A DNA stretch of 44,254 nt from JBBDWK01 sp040902885 (lineage in GTDB: Bacteria > Acidobacteriota > Terriglobia > Bryobacterales > Bryobacteraceae), in the NCBI GenBank assembly GCA_040902885.1, contig JBBDWK010000015.1, positions 1 through 44,254 on the forward strand, given 5' to 3'. The position numbers and the translations under genes are program-made. Of this stretch, positions 15,386 to 22,948 are shown piece after piece. Within the stretch, counting starts at the first letter, position 1. Each line of letters starts with the position of its first letter. The notes beneath the pieces are model-generated. The model was not told where the DNA came from. It searched no databases and worked only from the letters and a program-made list of their open reading frames with translations.

Positions 15386-17917
15386 TTACTCGCGCGTGAT
15401 GAATTCGTCCAGGTTGAGAACGGCGCTGGAAAGCGCGGTCCAGGCCGCGGTTTCGACGCGCGCGTGTCCGGGAAGATCGAGGGGAAACAGTTCCTCCGCC
15501 TGTTTCGGATTCCGCTCCAGCAGTTGAACCTGCTTGTGAAGATACGCCTCCACCCACTCGCGCTCACGCGGACTCGGCGTGCGGGCAAGGGCGATCTCGA
15601 ACAGGCGATCGACCCGGTCCCCGGAGCCCTCGCGGAGGACGCGGGCGGCCAGCGCCTGCGCGGCTTCGACGAACACGGGATCGTTGAGCAGGTTGAGTGC
15701 TTGCAGCGGCGTGTTCGAGCGCTCGCGGCGGCAGGCGGCGGTGTTGGCGTCCGGCGCGTCGAAATTCATCAGCATCGGATAGGGGACAGTGCGCTGGAAG
15801 AGAATGTAAAGGCCGCGGCGGTATCGGTCGCGGCCCTCGGATTCCGGCCACTTGACCGATCCCCCATAAGACAGCTCGACGACGCCTTTGGGAATCGGTG
15901 GGCGGACGCTTTTCCCGCCGATCGCCGGATAGAGCAACTCGCTCACGCTCAAGGCGGCGTCGCGAACCGATTCGGCCGGGAGGCGCAGCCTCGACTGGCG
16001 GGCGAGCAGTGTGTGGGCGGCATCGCGCACGTCGATCTCCGGACGCGCGCGCGAGGATTGGCGGTAGGCGGCAGAAGTCACAATCAGCCTGTGGAGCGCC
16101 TTCACTCGCCAGCCGCTATCCATGAAACGTCCGGCGAGCCAATCGAGCAGCTCGGGGTGAGTCGGCTTCTCGCCTTGCGCGCCGAAATCGTCCGACGTGC
16201 GCACCACGCCGCGGCCGAAAAATTCCTGCCAGAAGCGGTTGACCGTCACACGCGCGGTGAGCGGGTTCCGCGGAGAGACGAGCCACGCCGCGAAGTCCAG
16301 GCGAGTGGCCGGACCCGCGGGCTCAAACCCATGCAGGAAGCCTGGCACGCCGGGCTGGACTTCGGCGCCCTTGCGTTTCCAGTCGCCGCGCAAGTGAATG
16401 TTCGACTTGCGGCGGATGGCCGGGTCCTCGGCAATGATCGGCGCTTCGCTCAGACGGGGGTAGCTGTCCTTCAGCTCATTCAACTGCTTGCGCAGATCGG
16501 TGAACTTCAGCTCCTTCCATTCGTCCTTGCCGATGACGCGATGATAATTGATGACGAAGTGATCCGTAATCGCATCGGTCCACTTGCGCGAGCGCTTCTC
16601 CACGGGGAGATTCAGGATGCGGTCGGCGTGATCGAGATACTTCTGGAGCGCGTCGTAGGCGTGATCCCAATCCGTCCACCTGCCGGGATTCGCGCGCGCC
16701 TCTTTCATTCGCGCTTCCCACGGACCTTGCAGCTCGGACACGCGATACTTGCTCAGCAGCTCGTCGCGCTTGCGCCGGTATTCGGGCAGCTTTTGCAGAT
16801 ACGGCCCCATTTCGCCCGCGAGCGGCGCGTCGATTTCATATTCATCGGCGTTGTTGAAGAAGGCGTAGAGCTGGTAGAACTCCTTCTGTGTAATCGGATC
16901 GTACTTATGGTCGTGACACTGCGCGCAGCCTGTGGAGAGGCCTAGCCAGACGGTCCCGGCGGTCGCCGCGCGGTCGATGACCTGTTCGACGCGGAACTGC
17001 TCGATATTGACGCCGCCCTCGCGGTTGGTGAGCGTATTGCGATGGAAGCCGGTGGCGATCCTCTGCTCCACGGTCGCGTTGGGCAGCAAATCGCCGGCGA
17101 TCTGCTCGATGGTGAACTGGTTGAACGGCTTATCCTGATTGAACGACTCGATGACCCAGTGGCGCCAGCGCCAGGCGTGCGGCCGGACATAGTCCTTTTC
17201 GTAACCATCGGAGTCGGCGTAGCGCGCGAGATCGAGCCAGTGGCGCGCCCAGCGCTCCCCGTAATGCGGGGATTCGAGCAGGCGGTCGACGACGCGCTCG
17301 TAGGCCTCGGGACGGTTGTCGAGGAGAAACGCCGCGACGTCGGCAGGGGCGGGCGGCAGACCCGTAAGATCGAAGGTGACGCGCCGGATCAGCGTGCGGC
17401 GGTCCGCTTCCGGCGAAGGCTCGATGTTTTCCCGCTCGAGCCGCGCGAGGACGAATCGGTCGATCGGATTGCGGGCCCAAGTTTCATTGCGCGTGGGCGG
17501 AGGCTTCGGGCGTGCGATGGGCTGGAAGGACCAGTGGGTGGGGCGGGAGGTTGGCGCCGAGGCGGTGCCCGGAAGATCGGGCCAGTTGGCGCCCTGATCG
17601 ATCCAGGCACGCAACAGACCGACTTCCCGCTGAGTAAGGCGCGGACCTGCCGGCGGCATGATCTTCTTGTCTTCCAGCCCCGCGACCAGCCGCAACAGCC
17701 TGCTTTCGGCGCTCTTACCGGGCACCAGCACAGGACCCCCATTGCCGCCTTTGAGCGCCGCGGCGCGGTCGTCGAGACGCAACCCGTTCATCTGCGTCCG
17801 CGGACCGTGGCAGGCGTGACAGCGCTTCTCAAACAGGGGCGCGATGTCGCGCGCGAAGTCCACCGGTTCGGCGGCCGAAGCCGCCAACGCGACTGCCATG
17901 AAAACGAGTGTTCTCAT
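15386..17917 (-). CDS. PSCyt1/DUF1549/DUF1553 (PSD1) cytochrome-like exported protein
   Basis: This 843-residue protein has a Sec signal (MRTLVFMAVALAASAA). An N-terminal Planctomycete-type cytochrome domain carries CHACH at 33-37. DUF1549 follows, with TFDLTGLPP at 181-189, HYGERWARHWLDLARYADSDG, and a second haem-type motif CAQCH at 331-335. The C-terminal DUF1553 includes LTARVTVNRFWQEFFGRGVV and RSNTPLQALNLLNDP. It is expected to be a periplasmic dihaem protein acting with DUF1501. It is the first gene of a five-gene minus-strand operon ending at 10712. Upstream sits the relic of another DUF1501 gene, so the operon front end has been rearranged. Confidence 0.93.
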   Translation of the reverse strand: MRTLVFMAVALAASAAEPVDFARDIAPLFEKRCHACHGPRTQMNGLRLDDRAAALKGGNGGPVLVPGKSAESRLLRLVAGLEDKKIMPPAGPRLTQREVGLLRAWIDQGANWPDLPGTASAPTSRPTHWSFQPIARPKPPPTRNETWARNPIDRFVLARLERENIEPSPEADRRTLIRRVTFDLTGLPPAPADVAAFLLDNRPEAYERVVDRLLESPHYGERWARHWLDLARYADSDGYEKDYVRPHAWRWRHWVIESFNQDKPFNQFTIEQIAGDLLPNATVEQRIATGFHRNTLTNREGGVNIEQFRVEQVIDRAATAGTVWLGLSTGCAQCHDHKYDPITQKEFYQLYAFFNNADEYEIDAPLAGEMGPYLQKLPEYRRKRDELLSKYRVSELQGPWEARMKEARANPGRWTDWDHAYDALQKYLDHADRILNLPVEKRSRKWTDAITDHFVINYHRVIGKDEWKELKFTDLRKQLNELKDSYPRLSEAPIIAEDPAIRRKSNIHLRGDWKRKGAEVQPGVPGFLHGFEPAGPATRLDFAAWLVSPRNPLTARVTVNRFWQEFFGRGVVRTSDDFGAQGEKPTHPELLDWLAGRFMDSGWRVKALHRLIVTSAAYRQSSRARPEIDVRDAAHTLLARQSRLRLPAESVRDAALSVSELLYPAIGGKSVRPPIPKGVVELSYGGSVKWPESEGRDRYRRGLYILFQRTVPYPMLMNFDAPDANTAACRRERSNTPLQALNLLNDPVFVEAAQALAARVLREGSGDRVDRLFEIALARTPSPREREWVEAYLHKQVQLLERNPKQAEELFPLDLPGHARVETAAWTALSSAVLNLDEFITRE

Positions 17918-17918
17918 T

Positions 17919-18017
17919 CTTTACCACATTGCCATGAACGTCGGTCAAGCGGAAGCCGCGTCCCATGTGATGGTACGTAGGCCTGGTGTGATCGAAACCG
18001 AGCAGGTGCGTAACCAT
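17919..18017 (-). pseudogene. C-terminal relic of a DUF1501 gene
   Basis: The minus strand here reads THLLGFDHTRPTYHHMGRG followed by FRLTDVHGNVVK. This aligns with the extreme C terminus of the intact DUF1501 proteins in the window, for example LHLLGLDHTRLTYRYSGRD and FRLTDVHGEVLRDILA of the copy at 33896-35293. Homology begins near 18010 and runs straight into the start of the PSD1 gene (ATG 17917); no stop codon separates them. Upstream the similarity ends before the divergent oxidoreductase gene at 18052. About 93% of the gene has been deleted. It shows that a DUF1501 gene once preceded this operon, giving the tandem order seen at 29788-35293. Confidence 0.75.
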
Positions 18018-18051
18018 CGGGAACGGGAAGGAACTAGAGGAGACCCTGCAT

Positions 18052-19092
18052 ATGTGGTCTCCTGGAAGAGTGACCAGACGAACGGTACTTGCCGCGTTGA
18101 CCGCGGCCGCGGCGGCGCCTGCGCAGCCGGAACGAATCCGGGTGGCGCTGATCGGCGGCGGTCACTCCCACGCGTTCGCGAAGGCTAAAATTCTGCGAGA
18201 TTCCACGGATTGGGAGTTGGCGGGAATCGCGGAGGACGATGCCAGGATTCTCGAGAAATACACGGCCATCGGGATCGGAAAGTTGAGCGTGCAGGGCGTT
18301 CTTGGCGACTCCTCAGTCAAGGTGGTAGCCGTCGAGTCCGCGGTGCGAGATCATCAGAAACACGCCCGGATGGCGCTCGAAGCAGGCAAGCACGTGCATG
18401 TCGAGAAGCCGCCAGCCGACACCATGAACGGCATGCGCCAGCTCATCCACCTGGCGAAGGAGAAAAATCTTTTGCTGCAATCCGGGTATATGTGGCGGTA
18501 TCACCCCGGGATGAACGCGGTGCTAGAGGCCGCCAGGCAGGGGTGGCTCGGCGACGTGTACCTTGTGCGCGGTCAGATCAACACATTGATCGAGCCCCGG
18601 CGGCGTCCGGAGTGGAGCGAGTTCGCCGGCGGGCACATGTTTGAGCTGTGCTCGCACCTCATAGACGCGACGACCCGGCTGCTCGGGCGGCCGGTAAAGG
18701 TCACGCCGTTCCTGCGGCACGACGCCTCCCTGACCGACAATCTGAAAGACAACACCGTCGCGGTGTTCGAGTATCCAAAGGCGATGGCGATCATCCACGG
18801 CGCGACGATGCAGCCCGGATCGGGCGGACACAGAATGTTCGAGGTCCAGGGAACGAACGGGACGGCCACCGTGCGGCCGATCGAGCCGCCGGGCGTGACC
18901 ATCGAACTGGCGAATGCCGCCGGCCCATATAGCAAAGGAAAGCAGCGGCTCCCCATGGCGGAGTACAAGCGCTACGCCGGCGACCTGGCGGAACTGGCGG
19001 CCGCGGTGCGCGGGCAGAAAAAGCTCTCTGTCTCGTTAGAGGAGGAAATGCTGGTCGGGGAGACTGTGCTCCGGGCCAGCGGAATGGCGTGA
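18052..19092 (+). CDS. Gfo/Idh/MocA-family oxidoreductase, short form
   Basis: A 346-residue oxidoreductase with a Tat-like leader (RRTVLAALTAAAAAPAQ), Rossmann start IRVALIGGGHSHAF (residues 29-42) and the catalytic EKP at 118-120 (K119). It is about 80 residues shorter than the two 425-residue copies and only distantly similar, so it belongs to another branch. A GAGGAG site (about 18036-18041) precedes ATG 18052. The stop overlaps the next start as TGATG (19090-19094), so it is coupled to the DUF6807/PmoA-like gene. It faces away from the minus-strand operon at 17917. The substrate is unknown, probably a sugar or inositol derivative. Confidence 0.88.
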   Translation: MWSPGRVTRRTVLAALTAAAAAPAQPERIRVALIGGGHSHAFAKAKILRDSTDWELAGIAEDDARILEKYTAIGIGKLSVQGVLGDSSVKVVAVESAVRDHQKHARMALEAGKHVHVEKPPADTMNGMRQLIHLAKEKNLLLQSGYMWRYHPGMNAVLEAARQGWLGDVYLVRGQINTLIEPRRRPEWSEFAGGHMFELCSHLIDATTRLLGRPVKVTPFLRHDASLTDNLKDNTVAVFEYPKAMAIIHGATMQPGSGGHRMFEVQGTNGTATVRPIEPPGVTIELANAAGPYSKGKQRLPMAEYKRYAGDLAELAAAVRGQKKLSVSLEEEMLVGETVLRASGMA

Positions 19093-19997
19093 TGCGAATT
19101 CTAAGCGGATTTCTGGTTTCGGCGGCGCTGCTGGCCGCGGGCGGGCCTGTCCTCGAGCAGCGCGATGGAAAGATCGAGGTCAAGCTCGACGGCAAACTGT
19201 TCACCGGGTATCACTATTCCGATCGGTGGGACAAGCCCTTCCTTCACCCGATTCTGTCGGGGTCGGGAGAGGTGGTGACGCGCGGGTGGCCGGTTGATCC
19301 CTTGCCCGGCGACAGCAACGATCACACCTGGCATCGGGGTCTGTGGTACGGGCACGGCGACGTCAACGGCGTCGACTTCTGGCGCGAGAAAGGGCGCGAC
19401 CTGACGGGGCGCATGATTCCCAAGCGTCCGCCGCAGCCGAAGGGCGACCGGATCACGGCCGACCTGGCTTTGGTCGCGCCAGATGGCAAGCACCACGGGA
19501 CGATTCGCGAGTCGCTGCGGTTTTATTCCGACGATGCGGCGCGGTATATCGATATCGAAGTCACCTTGATGGCCGATGCGGGCATGCCGATGAAGTTCGG
19601 CGACACAGAAGAAGGCGCGCTCGGCTTCCGTTTCAGCGACGACTTTCGCGAAGACCGCGGGGCAAAGATGCGCAACTCGGAGGGAGCCGCAGGCAAACCG
19701 ATATGGGGCAAGCGGGCGCGGTGGACCGACTACTCGGTGGAGCGCAAGGGCAAGCCGCTCGGAGTTGCGATCATGGACCATCCCTCGAATCCGCGGCACC
19801 CGACCTACTGGCACGCGCGGGACTACGGGTTGAATTCCGTCAATCCGTTCGGCGTCCGTGACTTTACAAAAGACAAATCGCAGGACGGAAGCCTCACAGT
19901 GCCGGCGGGCGGGAAGACGGTGTTCCGATACCGCGTGGCGATCCACGAGGACGCGGATCCGGAGAAGCTTTACCAAACGTTCGCGAAGCGGAAGTAA
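19092..19997 (+). CDS. DUF6807 (PmoA-family) exported protein
   Basis: The 301-residue product has a short Sec signal (MRILSGFLVSAALLAAGG) and the DUF6807 landmarks DHTWHRGLWYGHGDVNGVDFW in the first half and PTYWHARDYGLNSVNPFGVRDF near the end. The His-rich first motif suggests a metal or sugar site. In databases this family has been labelled 'methane oxygenase PmoA', which is misleading: there is no similarity to membrane methane monooxygenase. It commonly accompanies Gfo/Idh/MocA genes, as here, and is probably a periplasmic glycoside- or sugar-acting protein. ATG 19092 shares its A with the upstream stop. It converges on the isomerase gene with a six-base gap. Confidence 0.8.
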   Translation: MRILSGFLVSAALLAAGGPVLEQRDGKIEVKLDGKLFTGYHYSDRWDKPFLHPILSGSGEVVTRGWPVDPLPGDSNDHTWHRGLWYGHGDVNGVDFWREKGRDLTGRMIPKRPPQPKGDRITADLALVAPDGKHHGTIRESLRFYSDDAARYIDIEVTLMADAGMPMKFGDTEEGALGFRFSDDFREDRGAKMRNSEGAAGKPIWGKRARWTDYSVERKGKPLGVAIMDHPSNPRHPTYWHARDYGLNSVNPFGVRDFTKDKSQDGSLTVPAGGKTVFRYRVAIHEDADPEKLYQTFAKRK

Positions 19998-20003
19998 AGT
20001 CGG

Positions 20004-20894
20004 TCATGCCGAGAGCCTCGCGCGCAGGAAGCGCAGATCCCGCGCGGCTGCTTCGAGCGCACGGTCGTAGCGTTCGGTCTTGGACTTCCCGCCCGGATCG
20101 TACTCGATGTGCAACGAGATCGGTCCGGGGAATGTCGCCGTCATGAGCAGCGGGATGGCGGCGTCCCAATTGACCATGCCTTCACCGAGAGGGACCCAGC
20201 GCGCCCGCCAGCCTTCCTCCGATTTCTCCCAGATGAAGTCTTTAATCGCGACCATCAACAGCCGAGGCATAACCCGGCGGAACGAGAGATTCCAGCCGAG
20301 CTTGCCTCCTTCAATGGTCGCCTGCGCCGGGTCGAAGTAGAAGCCGATCGCGGCTTCATCGACATCTTGCAGAATCTCGATGTTGTCCCACACGCAGCAG
20401 CCGACCGAATCGCCCGAGTGATTGTGCATGCCGGCGCGGAGGCCGAGGCGCCGGTTCACCTTTGCCAGTTGCTGAAGCTTTGTCCGCGTTTCCACGATGG
20501 TTTCGCGCCAGCGGCTGAGATCGGTGTAGCGGGTATATCCGAGCTTGTAGTGAGGGATCTTCGCTTTCGCCGCAGCTTCGAGAACCGGCAGGGCATTCGC
20601 ATCGGACGCCGAGGTGATCTCGGTCGTGATCATTGGGATCGAGAGGCCTCGCTCGGCAAAGGCCGCCTGCGCCTTCGGCAGCTCCGACGCGACTTGGTCT
20701 GGACGGACCAGACCGCCACGACGCACGGTGAGGTCGGGGCCGCTGACGCCCAGGTCCTTGAGCATCCGCGCGACCTCGTCGTAGGAGAATCCCGCGAGAT
20801 GGTCCGTAAAGAGGCAGACGCGCGAGGAAAGGTCAAGCGGGGCCGCAGCGGCGGGAGTGGCGGCAGCCAGGGCGAGAAAGTCGCGGCGGCGCAA
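20004..20894 (-). CDS. Sugar phosphate isomerase/epimerase-family TIM-barrel protein
   Basis: A 296-residue xylose-isomerase-like protein with a Tat-like leader (RRRDFLALAAATPAAAAP). Metal-site segments are RAGMHNHSGDSVG, AAIGFYFDPAQATIEGG, LLMVAIKDFIWEK and ISLHIEYD (Glu). The start is TTG 20894, two bases after the TAA of the oxidoreductase gene, with GGGAG about six bases upstream; no ATG fits. It pairs with the Gfo/Idh gene directly upstream, repeating the pair at 10712-12896 in reversed gene order. Probably converts a keto-sugar produced or used by that oxidoreductase; the substrate is unknown. Confidence 0.86.
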   Translation of the reverse strand: MRRRDFLALAAATPAAAAPLDLSSRVCLFTDHLAGFSYDEVARMLKDLGVSGPDLTVRRGGLVRPDQVASELPKAQAAFAERGLSIPMITTEITSASDANALPVLEAAAKAKIPHYKLGYTRYTDLSRWRETIVETRTKLQQLAKVNRRLGLRAGMHNHSGDSVGCCVWDNIEILQDVDEAAIGFYFDPAQATIEGGKLGWNLSFRRVMPRLLMVAIKDFIWEKSEEGWRARWVPLGEGMVNWDAAIPLLMTATFPGPISLHIEYDPGGKSKTERYDRALEAAARDLRFLRARLSA

Positions 20895-20895
20895 G

Positions 20896-22173
20896 TTAAA
20901 CTCCCTTCGGCGTCGACCAGTGCACCCTGTATTCGCGCTTCACCAGCCGATTCGCTTCGGTATCGCCCTTGATGGTCTCGGTTTTCGCGTCGTAATGAAT
21001 CGTGCGGCCGGTACGGGCGGCGATGTTGCCCAGATGGCAGAGCACGGTGGAGACGTGTCCGATCTCGATCTCCGCGTTCGGCGCTTTACGGCTCTTGATG
21101 CAGTCGATGAAGTTACGGGCGTGGGTGTTCTGGTCGGCCTCCGGTTCACGGTCGGAGTGGGCGAGCTTGCCCTTATTGTCATACACGCGGAACTCGTGCC
21201 GTCCGCCCTCCCAGCGGCCGGCCACGGCCATGCCTTCGGCGCCGTAGACCGCCACGCTATTCTCCGAACCTTCGAGACGGTAGGGGTTCCAGAGCCGCTG
21301 CTCGAAAGAGATCAATCGCGAGCCGAAGTCCCAGGTGATGTCCTGGGTGTCGGGCGTCTGCTGATCGTCGTCGAAGTAGATCTTGCGGCCCATTCCGGAT
21401 ACTGTCGTGGGTGTTTCAACCCCCATCGCCCAACGGGCCATATCGACCCAATGGATCCCATCGTTGCCGAGGTCGCCGCAGCCGTAGTGCCAGTGCCAGT
21501 TCACGGTTCCGTGGTAACGGTTCCGATTAAATGGCATCTGCGGAAGAGGACCGGTCCAGATGTCGTAATCGACGCCGGCGGGCACTGACTCGTCCTCTTT
21601 ATGGCCGATATTACGCCGCATCTGCACGTTCCACACCTTAGCCATGAGCGTAGCGCCAATCTTGCCTGACTGGACATAATCGACAAAGCGCTGCGTCACC
21701 GGGCGGCTGCGGGACTGCGTGCCAAGCTGCACGATGCGCTCGTTGCGGCGCGCGGCCTCGACCATGAGCCGTCCTTCGCGGATGTTGTGCGACGCCGGCT
21801 TTTCGACGTAGACGTCCTTTCCGGCGTCGCAGGCGAGGATTGTGCCGGGAGCGTGCCAGTGGATTGGCGTGGCCATTACGATGGCATCGATCTCCTTGTC
21901 GTCGAGCGCGCGGCGGATGTCGGAGATGAGCTTAGGCTCGCGGCCCTGGGACTCGGTCACCATCTTCGTCACGGGGCCGACGACATTGCTGTCCACGTCG
22001 CATACCACGGGAATGCGTACGTCGGGAAGCGGGCCAAAGTACTCCGCCATGGCGCGTCCTCGTCCGCCGATGCCCATCAATGCTACGTTGACTTTGTCGG
22101 AGGCCGCGACAGCACGGCGGCGGGCCAGCCCGGCCGCCGCCAGCGAACCATACAAGAAGTAGCGGCGCTGCAT
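20896..22173 (-). CDS. Gfo/Idh/MocA-family oxidoreductase with Tat-type signal (paralogue)
   Basis: A 425-residue close paralogue of the protein at 10712-11989: same length, near-identical blocks ACDAGKDVYVEKPASHN, REGRLMVEAARRN, IVQLG.QSRSRP and MGRK..FDDDQQTPDT, and the same PKGV tail. The leader QRRYFLYGSLAAAGLARRR is twin-arginine-like. EKP supplies the catalytic Lys. ATG 22173 has AAGGAGAG nine bases upstream; an upstream in-frame extension is unlikely. It leads the two-gene unit with the isomerase. The GntR gene follows 47 bases away on the same strand but upstream, so readthrough from the regulator is possible. A periplasmic sugar dehydrogenase is likely. Confidence 0.92.
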   Translation of the reverse strand: MQRRYFLYGSLAAAGLARRRAVAASDKVNVALMGIGGRGRAMAEYFGPLPDVRIPVVCDVDSNVVGPVTKMVTESQGREPKLISDIRRALDDKEIDAIVMATPIHWHAPGTILACDAGKDVYVEKPASHNIREGRLMVEAARRNERIVQLGTQSRSRPVTQRFVDYVQSGKIGATLMAKVWNVQMRRNIGHKEDESVPAGVDYDIWTGPLPQMPFNRNRYHGTVNWHWHYGCGDLGNDGIHWVDMARWAMGVETPTTVSGMGRKIYFDDDQQTPDTQDITWDFGSRLISFEQRLWNPYRLEGSENSVAVYGAEGMAVAGRWEGGRHEFRVYDNKGKLAHSDREPEADQNTHARNFIDCIKSRKAPNAEIEIGHVSTVLCHLGNIAARTGRTIHYDAKTETIKGDTEANRLVKREYRVHWSTPKGV

Positions 22174-22220
22174 GATGACTCTCCTTCCGTTAGAAACTGA
22201 CAAATCGACTGCACCGCTTC

Positions 22221-22892
22221 TCACCCGTCCGCCTCATCCAAAACTTGGGACGCCCACTCGGCCAAAACCTGGCGCAATGCCTTAGCGGCACTGTCCGGAT
22301 TGTTCCTGGCGATGGCTTGCAGGATGTCGAAGTGGAGCCGCGCGTCTTCCAGTAGATCGAAGCTTTGCCGGGATACGACGCGAATTGAACTGAATCCAAA
22401 GAGCGGTACGATCAGGCGCCGCAGCGCGCCCACCAGCACCTCGTTGCCTGAGACTGCCCACACGGCTTCGTGCCAGGCTAAGTCTCGCTGAATATAGACA
22501 CGCGGATCCTTAGCGCGGGCGGCGTGAATCACGCCGAGGTGGAGGTCTTCCAGGCGAGAAATGTCGGGCGGAGTGGCACGCCGCGCCGCTTCGGTAACGG
22601 CGAACCGCTCCAACTCGCCTCGAATGGCAAACGTCTTGGAAATTTCGTCGCGGCTTAGGGAAGTGACGTGGGTGGTCGAATTGGATCGCTTGGTAATCAG
22701 GCCTTCAGTCTCCAACTGGATCAATGCTTCACGTACCGCTGTAAGGCTGGAACCGAGTTGCGCGGCAAGAGCCCGCTCCACCAGTCGCTCGCCGGGAACC
22801 AGGGATCCCTCGAGGATTGCCTGGCGCATCCGCGAGGCGATCTGGTGCCGGAGGGTGATTGACTGAATCTTACAAGAGCTTGCCAGCGGCAT
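22221..22892 (-). CDS. GntR-family regulator with FCD ligand-binding domain
   Basis: The 223-residue protein has an N-terminal winged helix (SITLRHQIASRMRQAILEG, PGERLVERALAAQLGSS, TAVREALIQLETEGLI) and a C-terminal FCD helical domain of about residues 85-205. That domain carries a metal-binding DLAWHEAVW (Asp/His) and later LHFDILQAIARNN (His). Such repressors sense organic acids, sugar acids or similar catabolites. ATG 22892 is chosen over a TTG at 22928 because the latter would run through the promoter/operator region. It is divergent from the TonB-dependent receptor, and a 22-bp palindrome lies between them, so it very probably represses the receptor locus and itself. Confidence 0.9.
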   Translation of the reverse strand: MPLASSCKIQSITLRHQIASRMRQAILEGSLVPGERLVERALAAQLGSSLTAVREALIQLETEGLITKRSNSTTHVTSLSRDEISKTFAIRGELERFAVTEAARRATPPDISRLEDLHLGVIHAARAKDPRVYIQRDLAWHEAVWAVSGNEVLVGALRRLIVPLFGFSSIRVVSRQSFDLLEDARLHFDILQAIARNNPDSAAKALRQVLAEWASQVLDEADG

Positions 22893-22908
22893 ATAGATAC
22901 TGTATGAT
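22880..22908 (+). promoter_or_regulatory. Sigma70-type promoter for the TonB-dependent receptor gene
   Basis: TTGCCA at 22880-22885 (5 of 6 to consensus) is separated by 17 bases from TATGAT at 22903-22908 (5 of 6). The predicted transcript would start near 22915, leaving about 34 bases of leader before ATG 22949 with a GGGAGG site at 22937-22942. The -35 box lies inside the first codons of the divergent GntR gene. Confidence 0.6.
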
Positions 22909-22920
22909 CGATCATCTAGT
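22899..22920. promoter_or_regulatory. 22-bp palindrome, candidate GntR operator
   Basis: The left half ACTGTATGATC (22899-22909) and right half GATCATCTAGT (22910-22920) are reverse complements at 9 of 11 positions, including a perfect 12-base core ATGATCGATCAT (22904-22915). The palindrome covers the -10 box and predicted start site of the receptor promoter and lies seven bases before the GntR start codon. Binding of the GntR dimer here would shut off both genes. Confidence 0.6.
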
Positions 22921-22948
22921 TTTCGCAAACCCGCGAGGGAGGTCAGAG

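Noticed and set aside
14068..16945. Long plus-strand open frames of 443 and 493 codons
   Set aside because: They lie opposite the DUF1501 and PSD1 genes, which have clear family motifs on the minus strand; the plus-strand products show none.
19092..19997. Methane monooxygenase subunit (from the family nickname PmoA)
   Set aside because: The protein is a soluble exported DUF6807 member without membrane helices, unlike the particulate monooxygenase.
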